Shown one piece after another: positions 5,688 through 10,481 of a stretch of DNA of 10,481 nt (position 1 is the first letter of the stretch; each line of letters opens with the position of its first letter). The stretch comes from JAICJJ01 sp039809985 (GTDB lineage Bacteria > Chloroflexota > Chloroflexia > Thermomicrobiales > UBA6265). Position numbers and translations under genes: made by a program. The notes beneath the pieces are model-generated. The model ran no database searches and was not told the DNA's origin. It worked only from the letters and a program-made list of their open reading frames with translations. The stretch spans positions 1-10,481 of the forward strand of contig JBDHWC010000088.1 in NCBI GenBank assembly GCA_039809985.1. Reading direction: 5' to 3'.

Positions 5688-6578
5688 ATGGCGAACCGGC
5701 CGGCGGCCTCAGCGGCGGTGCTCGCCGCCGCCGAGCAGGACCGGGCCCGCGGCGCGCGGCGGGCGGCAAGCGAGCGGTGGCTGACCCATCTCGCGCTGGC
5801 GGTCGCCTGCGTGCTCAGCGCGGCCCCTTTCTTCTACGTGATCGCGGCGTCGCTGAAGGACAAGGGGTCGCTCTTCCAGTACCCGCCGGTCTGGTTCCAG
5901 TGGCCGCCCTACCTCGGCAACTACCAGCGGCTGCTGTTCGAGACCGGCTTCCCGCGCTGGATGCTCAACTCGCTCTTCGTGGCGACGACGGTGACGGCGA
6001 TCAAGCTGCTGCTCGACTCGATGGCGGGCTACGCGCTGGCGAAGCTCGACTTCACCGGCAAGCGGGTCATCTTCCTGCTGATGCTGATCCTGCTGATGGT
6101 GCCGTTCGCGGCGATCCTGATCCCGCTCTGGTCGATCGCGCACCAACTGCACATCACCAACACCTACCTGGCGCTGATCCTGCCGCCGCTGGCGAACCCG
6201 TTCGGGGTCTTCCTGATGCGGCAGTTCATCCTCGGCCTGCCGAAGGACCTGGAGAACGCGGCCCGGCTGGAGGGGGTCAGCGAGTTCGGCATCTACTGGC
6301 GGATCGTCCTGCCGCTGGTGAAGCCGGGCCTGGTGGTGCTGGCGGTGATCATCTTCACCGACCAGCTGGTCAGCTTCGTCTGGCCGCTGATCGCGACCAC
6401 CGACGACAACCTGCTGCTGATGACGGTCGGGGTGGCGAGCATGCGGGCGAAGGGGGGCACGAACTACGGACTCTGGTCGGCGGCGGCGATCATGTCGCTG
6501 GTGCCGGTGGTGATCTTCTTCCTGGCCTTGCAGCGCCAGTTCATGGCGCGCTCGACGAGCGGGGCGCTGAACCAATGA
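5688..6578 (+). CDS. ABC sugar permease, second subunit (MalG/UgpE type)
   Basis: The ATG at 5688 comes one base after the stop of the first permease, with GGGGAGGACTGAG upstream, giving 296 residues. An in-frame GTG at 5673 lies inside the previous gene and has no better site. Six membrane segments are visible, roughly at 31-53, 92-115, 126-150, 158-181, 212-233 and 262-283. The EAA loop ENAARLEGVSEFGIYWRIVLP (189-209) contacts the ATPase, and the conserved WPLI(A) region appears near 232-236. The length and topology are normal for the MalG family. Together with the first permease it forms the heterodimeric channel. Tight spacing indicates translational coupling. Confidence 0.93.
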   Translation: MANRPAASAAVLAAAEQDRARGARRAASERWLTHLALAVACVLSAAPFFYVIAASLKDKGSLFQYPPVWFQWPPYLGNYQRLLFETGFPRWMLNSLFVATTVTAIKLLLDSMAGYALAKLDFTGKRVIFLLMLILLMVPFAAILIPLWSIAHQLHITNTYLALILPPLANPFGVFLMRQFILGLPKDLENAARLEGVSEFGIYWRIVLPLVKPGLVVLAVIIFTDQLVSFVWPLIATTDDNLLLMTVGVASMRAKGGTNYGLWSAAAIMSLVPVVIFFLALQRQFMARSTSGALNQ

Positions 6579-7705
6579 CGAGTTCCGAGACCGGGCCGGC
6601 CGCCGCCGCCCCGTACGCGATCGAGCTGCTGGGGGTGGCGAAGCAGTACGGCGCGGCCACCGCCCTGCAGGGCGTCGACCTGAACATCGAGCCGGGGGAG
6701 TTCATCGCCCTGCTCGGCCCGTCCGGCTGCGGCAAGAGCACCTTGCTGAAGATCATCGCCGGGCTGGAGGACGCGACCGCCGGCGACATCTACATCAACG
6801 GCCGGCTCGCCAACTACCTGCGGCCGAAGGACCGCGACGTGGCGATGGTCTTCCAGAACTACGCGCTCTACCCGCACATGACGGTCGAGACGAACATCGG
6901 CTTCCCGCTGGCGATGCGGAAGCTGCCGAAGGCGACCGTCGCCGACCGGGTGCGCGAGGTCGCCGCCCTCGTCGGCCTCAGCGACCACCTGAAGAAGTAC
7001 CCGGACCAGCTCTCCGGCGGCCAGCGGCAGCGGGTGGCGCTGGGGCGGGCGATCATCCGGGAGCCGGTCGCCTTCCTGATGGACGAGCCGCTCTCCAACC
7101 TCGACGCGCTGCTGCGGGTCCAGATGCGGACGGAGCTGCTGAAGCTGCACCGGCGGGTCGGCCGGACGACGATCTACGTCACCCACGACCAGGTCGAGGC
7201 GATGACGATGGCGAACCGGATCGTCGTCATGCGCGACGGGTCGGTGCAGCAGGTCGGCAGCGCGGCCGAGATCTACCAGCACCCGGCCAACGTCTTCGTC
7301 GCCACCTTCGTCGGCAGCCCGCCGATGAACCTGCTCGGCGGCACGCTGCGCACGGACGGCGGCCGGCCGCGGATCGACGGCCCGGTCGCGGTCGACCTTG
7401 CCGGCATCGGCCCGGTCCCCGCCGGCGACGGGGCGGTCTCGGTCGGCATCCGGCCGGAGAACATCGAGGTCGACGCGCCGGAAGCGCCGGGGGCGACCCC
7501 CGGCCGGATCGACCTGATCGAGGCGGTCGGCTCCGACTCGTTCCTCTCGGTCAGCCTCGCCGACGACAGCACGGTGATCGCCCGGGTGCCGGCGGACGCG
7601 GTGGTGCGCGAGGGGCAGCGAGTGGGGCTGCGCTTCCCGGCGGCGGCGATCCGCCTGTTCGACCACGAAGGAAACCGGATCACGACGAAAGGACTCGACG
7701 CCTGA
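6575..7705 (+). CDS. ABC transporter ATPase, MalK/UgpC/MsmK type with TOBE domain
   Basis: The ATG at 6575 overlaps the permease stop (ATGA), and the protein has 376 residues, full length for this class. Walker A is GPSGCGKST (48-56, K54), the Q-loop Gln is at 94 (VFQNYALYPHM), the ABC signature LSGGQ is at 146-150, Walker B is FLMDE with D170 and E171, the D-loop SNLD follows, and the switch His is H204 in YVTHDQ. The C-terminal regulatory TOBE region contains GIRPENIEV (291-299). All catalytic residues are present, so it should energise import through the two permeases. Some genomes share one such ATPase among several importers; here it is encoded within its own operon. The next gene overlaps its stop by one base. 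Confidence 0.95.
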   Translation: MTSSETGPAAAAPYAIELLGVAKQYGAATALQGVDLNIEPGEFIALLGPSGCGKSTLLKIIAGLEDATAGDIYINGRLANYLRPKDRDVAMVFQNYALYPHMTVETNIGFPLAMRKLPKATVADRVREVAALVGLSDHLKKYPDQLSGGQRQRVALGRAIIREPVAFLMDEPLSNLDALLRVQMRTELLKLHRRVGRTTIYVTHDQVEAMTMANRIVVMRDGSVQQVGSAAEIYQHPANVFVATFVGSPPMNLLGGTLRTDGGRPRIDGPVAVDLAGIGPVPAGDGAVSVGIRPENIEVDAPEAPGATPGRIDLIEAVGSDSFLSVSLADDSTVIARVPADAVVREGQRVGLRFPAAAIRLFDHEGNRITTKGLDA

Positions 7706-9030
7706 TGGTCACTGCGTACCTCTCCATGCGCCGCGGGCACGACTTCCAGCGCGGGCTGCGGCCGCGCTACCCCGAGCCGCTGCCCGCGCCGCCCGCGCCG
7801 CCGCGCCTGCCGTGGCGGGTCTCGCCCGACCGTCGGCGGATTCTCGACGCCGCCGGGCAGCCGGTCCTGCTGCAGGGCGACGCGGCCTGGTCGCTGATCG
7901 CGAACACGACGCTGGAGGGGGCGCGGCACTACCTCGAGGACCGGCGGCGACTCGGCTTCAACTTCCTGATCGTCAGCCTGATCGAGTCGACCTTCTCCGA
8001 GGACGCGCCGCGCAACCGCGCGGGGGACGAGCCGTTCACGACGCCGGGCGACTTCCGGACGCCGAACGAGGCCTACATGGCCCACGCCGAACGGGTGCTG
8101 GAGATCGCCGCCGAGCAGGGGCAGGTGATCATGCTGCACCCCGCCTACCTCGGCTACCCGGCCCTGCGGCTGGTCGAGGGCTGGTACGAGGAGGTGCTGG
8201 CGAACGGGGTCGACGGCTGCCGGGCCTGGGGCGAGTACCTCGGCAAGCGGTTCGCCCGCTTCGACAACATCGTCTGGTCGATGGGCGGCGACCGGAACCC
8301 CGGGCCCGCCGCGGCCCCGCTCGACGCGCTGGCGCGCGGGATCAAGGCGGCCGGGGGTGCCCACCTCTTCTCGGCCCACGTGCTGCCGGAGCACTCGCCG
8401 CTGGACCAGTTCCCGGGGGCCGACTGGCTCGACCTGAACCCGACCTACACCTACGAGACGGTGCACGCCGTGCTGGAGGCGGACTGGCGGCGCGACCCGG
8501 CCCACCCCTTCTGGCTGGTCGAGACGATCTACGAGGGGGAGCACAACGCCAGCGACCTGCAAATCCGGCGGCAGGCGTACTGGTCGGTCCTCTGCGGCGG
8601 CAACGGACACTGCATGGGCAACGCCCCGCTCTGGTACTTCGGGGAAGACTGGGAGGGGGCGCTCGACCTGCCGGCCTCGCTCGCGATGGCCCGCTGGGGG
8701 GCGTTTTTCCGCGGGCTGCCGTGGGCCGAGCTGGTGCCCGACCTCGAGCGGCGGCACCTGACCGCCGGCCTCGGCGAGGCGCGCGGCCTCGACCGGGCGA
8801 CCGCGGCGGCAACGCCGGACGGGCGGCTCCTCGTCGCCTACACCCCGGCCCAGCGGACGCTGACGGTCGAGACGGCGGGGCTGGCCGGGCCGGCGCTGCG
8901 GGTCGACTGGTTCGAGCCGGCGACCGGGCACCGCGTCGACGGCGGCACGCTGCTCGCCCGCGGCGCGGCCCGGCTGGTGCCGCCGTTCGCCGAGGACGCG
9001 GTCCTGACGCTGACGTCGGTCCCGGTCTGA
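7705..9030 (+). CDS. Apiosidase-like glycoside hydrolase (DUF4038, GH140-type), cytoplasmic
   Basis: The start ATG shares one base with the ATPase stop (TGATG), giving 441 residues without a signal peptide. After a Pro-rich segment (residues 23-36) come WRVSPDRRRILDAAGQPVLL and GDAAWSL (58-64), the typical opening of the DUF4038/apiosidase-like barrel. The barrel continues with LEDRRRLGFNFLIVSL, VWSMGGDRNP with D196 as the likely acid/base, DLNPTYTYE, and FWLVETIYEGE with E273 as the likely nucleophile. Residues about 329-441 form the small C-terminal beta domain that databases often call 'collagen-binding domain 2'. Characterised GH140 members remove apiose from plant rhamnogalacturonan II. 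This protein lacks a DUF5060 module. Placement behind the importer points to hydrolysis of an imported glycoside in the cytoplasm. The family is broad, so the sugar specificity is inferred. Confidence 0.8.
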   Translation: MVTAYLSMRRGHDFQRGLRPRYPEPLPAPPAPPRLPWRVSPDRRRILDAAGQPVLLQGDAAWSLIANTTLEGARHYLEDRRRLGFNFLIVSLIESTFSEDAPRNRAGDEPFTTPGDFRTPNEAYMAHAERVLEIAAEQGQVIMLHPAYLGYPALRLVEGWYEEVLANGVDGCRAWGEYLGKRFARFDNIVWSMGGDRNPGPAAAPLDALARGIKAAGGAHLFSAHVLPEHSPLDQFPGADWLDLNPTYTYETVHAVLEADWRRDPAHPFWLVETIYEGEHNASDLQIRRQAYWSVLCGGNGHCMGNAPLWYFGEDWEGALDLPASLAMARWGAFFRGLPWAELVPDLERRHLTAGLGEARGLDRATAAATPDGRLLVAYTPAQRTLTVETAGLAGPALRVDWFEPATGHRVDGGTLLARGAARLVPPFAEDAVLTLTSVPV

Positions 9031-9035
9031 CCGGG

Positions 9036-10481
9036 ATGGCGACGGCGGAGACGGATCGGGCGACGCGCTGGGCGGCGCACGAACTGGGCTTCGAGGCCGA
9101 GCGGGAGCGGGAGCACCCGTTCTGGGACGTCGACGTCCGGATTGAGCTGACGTCGCCGTCGGGACGGGGGAGCGCCGTCGACGCTTTCTGGGACGGCGAT
9201 CGGACGTGGCGGGCCCGGGTCCGGCCGGACGAGGTCGGCACGTGGCGGTGGTGGTCGGTCGCCTCCGACCCGGGCGACGCCGGACTGCACGGGTTGTCGG
9301 GGGCGTTTACGGTCGAACCGTACCTCGGGGCCAACCCGGTCTGGAAGCACGGGCCGGCTCGCGTCGCCGCCGACGGCCACAGCTTCGAGCACGCCGACGG
9401 CACCCCCTTCCTCTGGCTCGGCGACACGGTCTGGAACGGGCTGGTCCGCTCGAGCGACGCCGACTGGGAGGCGTACCTCTGCACGAGGCGGGCGCAGGGC
9501 TTCTCGGTCGTCCAGTTCTTCAGCACCCACTGGCGGGCCTTGGCGACCGATCCCGCCGGCGAGCCGGCGTACACAGAGGAAGGGCGCTTCGGGCCCAACC
9601 CGGCCTTCTACCAGCGGCTCGACCCGAAGGTCGCCGCCATCGCCCGGCACGGGATGCTGGCGAGCGCCATCGTCGTGCTGGCGCTCTACGACGAGGAGCC
9701 GGGCTGGGTGTGGCCGCCGGAGCAACTGGCCCGCTTCGCCCGCTGGCTGCGGGCGCGCTGGGGCGCCTACCACGTGGCGTGGACCCTCGGCGGCGACGGC
9801 GGCTTCCAAGGGGAACGGGCCGAGCGCTGGAAGCCGATCGGCCGCGCCGCCTACGGCGACCTGACGGACGGGCTGGTGACGATGCACCCCTACGGCTTCA
9901 GCTGGGTCGGCAACGAGTTCCGGGACGAGCCGTGGCTGACGTTCCACGTCATCCAGAGCGGCCACTCGGCCGACGAGGAGAAGGTCCGCTGGCTGCCGGA
10001 CGGGCCGCACGCCAGCGACTGGGGAACGCGGCCGACCAAGCCGATCGTCAACGTCGAGCCGAACTACGAGGACCACCCGTCCTACCCGACCGACCTCCGG
10101 TTCACCGACGCCGAGGTGCGGCGGGCGAGCTGGTGGAGCGTGCTGGTGGTGCCGACCGCCGGCGTCACCTACGGCCACTTCAGCCTCTGGGCGTGGGCGA
10201 CCGAGCGGGAGCCGGTCGGGCAGGCGATCCGGCGGCAGGCCGACTTCACGGTCGAGCCGTGGTGGACGCTGCTGGACACCCCCGGCGCGCGGAGCATGAC
10301 GGTGTTGCGGCGCTACCTCGAGTCGGGCGACTGGTGGCGGCTGCGCCCCGCGGCGTGGCTGCTGGCGGAGCAGCCGGGCGCGGCCGACGCCCGAGTCCAC
10401 GTCGCCGCAGCCCGGACCGAGGCGGGCGACTGGACGACGGTCTACACGCCGCGCGGCGGCACGCTCCACCTGCGGGCGGGG
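9036..10481 (+). CDS. DUF5060 + apiosidase-like (DUF4038, GH140-type) hydrolase, C-terminus cut by the right edge
   Basis: The ATG at 9036 lies five bases after the previous stop, and the frame is open to the end of the window (482 codons, no stop). I read it by direct translation. There is no signal peptide. Residues about 10-95 are a DUF5060-type beta domain (VDAFWDGDRTWRARVRPDEVGTWRW). The barrel starts near 105 with FEHADGTPFLWLGDTVWNGL, then RRAQGFSVVQFF, WTLGGDGGF with D254 as the likely acid/base, and PIVNVEPNYEDHP with E341 as the likely nucleophile. From about 405 the C-terminal beta domain begins (WWTLLDTPGARSMTVLRRYL) and is incomplete. The order DUF5060-DUF4038-C-terminal domain is a known architecture of this family. 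It is a distant relative of the preceding gene, so the pair may split two apiosyl linkages or two glycosides. No Shine-Dalgarno is evident, so coupling to the upstream gene is likely. Confidence 0.8.
   Translation, partial: MATAETDRATRWAAHELGFEAEREREHPFWDVDVRIELTSPSGRGSAVDAFWDGDRTWRARVRPDEVGTWRWWSVASDPGDAGLHGLSGAFTVEPYLGANPVWKHGPARVAADGHSFEHADGTPFLWLGDTVWNGLVRSSDADWEAYLCTRRAQGFSVVQFFSTHWRALATDPAGEPAYTEEGRFGPNPAFYQRLDPKVAAIARHGMLASAIVVLALYDEEPGWVWPPEQLARFARWLRARWGAYHVAWTLGGDGGFQGERAERWKPIGRAAYGDLTDGLVTMHPYGFSWVGNEFRDEPWLTFHVIQSGHSADEEKVRWLPDGPHASDWGTRPTKPIVNVEPNYEDHPSYPTDLRFTDAEVRRASWWSVLVVPTAGVTYGHFSLWAWATEREPVGQAIRRQADFTVEPWWTLLDTPGARSMTVLRRYLESGDWWRLRPAAWLLAEQPGAADARVHVAAARTEAGDWTTVYTPRGGTLHLRAG

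Noticed and set aside
7273..8931. Long minus-strand open frame of 552 codons
   Set aside because: It lies opposite the ATPase and the first apiosidase-like gene, whose catalytic motifs are unmistakable. Its product is Arg/Pro/Gly-rich without domains.
8690..9030. Collagenase or collagen-binding function suggested by the C-terminal domain name
   Set aside because: The domain name is historical. The catalytic region before it is a DUF4038/apiosidase-like barrel, and the locus is a sugar-transport operon.
9000..9035. Independent promoter for the last gene
   Set aside because: Only five bases separate the two hydrolase genes, and no -35/-10 pair is visible in the end of the upstream gene.
8838..10469. 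Long minus-strand open frame of 543 codons
   Set aside because: It is antisense to the second apiosidase-like gene and shows only the compositional bias of a mirror frame.
1..10481. CRISPR arrays, tRNA or rRNA genes, insertion sequences, attachment sites or phage genes
   Set aside because: I looked for regularly spaced repeats, transposase motifs, terminal inverted repeats and tRNA-like cloverleafs and saw none. Base composition is uniform apart from the control region near 3100-3181.

Overview
The window is very GC-rich DNA, by eye well above 65% GC, packed with genes in two divergent units. The GC content, the Tat-exported sugar-binding protein and the style of the gene families suggest a Chloroflexota (Thermomicrobia-like) or actinobacterial chromosome. 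This assignment is an inference from style; there is no rRNA or marker gene to confirm it.

Left unit, minus strand, read from about 2971 down to 1: a SorC-family sugar-sensing repressor/activator; a D-threonine-aldolase-fold PLP enzyme whose C-terminal metal ligands look replaced; and the N-terminal 267 residues of a protein resembling D-apionate lactonase (ApnL). The last gene runs off the left edge. The three genes lie 28 and 50 bp apart, each with a recognisable Shine-Dalgarno sequence.

Control region, about 2972-3273: a strong sigma70-type promoter (TTGACA-17-TAGGAT) fires rightward. Its -35 box sits in the loop of a perfect 7-bp inverted repeat, with a second, wider 8-bp inverted repeat directly upstream. 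A weaker leftward promoter candidate lies near the regulator. The predicted rightward transcript starts on the A of an ATG that opens a 29-codon leader frame, whose stop overlaps the start codon of the first structural gene.

Right unit, plus strand, 3274 to the right edge: a Tat-exported carbohydrate-binding protein, two permeases and a MalK/UgpC-type ATPase form a complete CUT1 ABC importer. Two proteins of the DUF4038/apiosidase-like (GH140-type) family follow, neither with a signal peptide. The second has an extra N-terminal DUF5060 domain and is cut by the right edge. A 15-bp GNRA-capped hairpin separates the binding protein from the permeases. All later junctions overlap or nearly touch.

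Working model (inference): an apiose-containing oligosaccharide or plant apioside is imported intact. The two cytoplasmic apiosidase-like enzymes release D-apiose, and the lactone made by oxidation of apiose is opened by the ApnL-like protein. The SorC protein senses a sugar or sugar phosphate from this route. An apiose dehydrogenase and the apionate-degrading enzymes are not in the window and would be expected just outside it.
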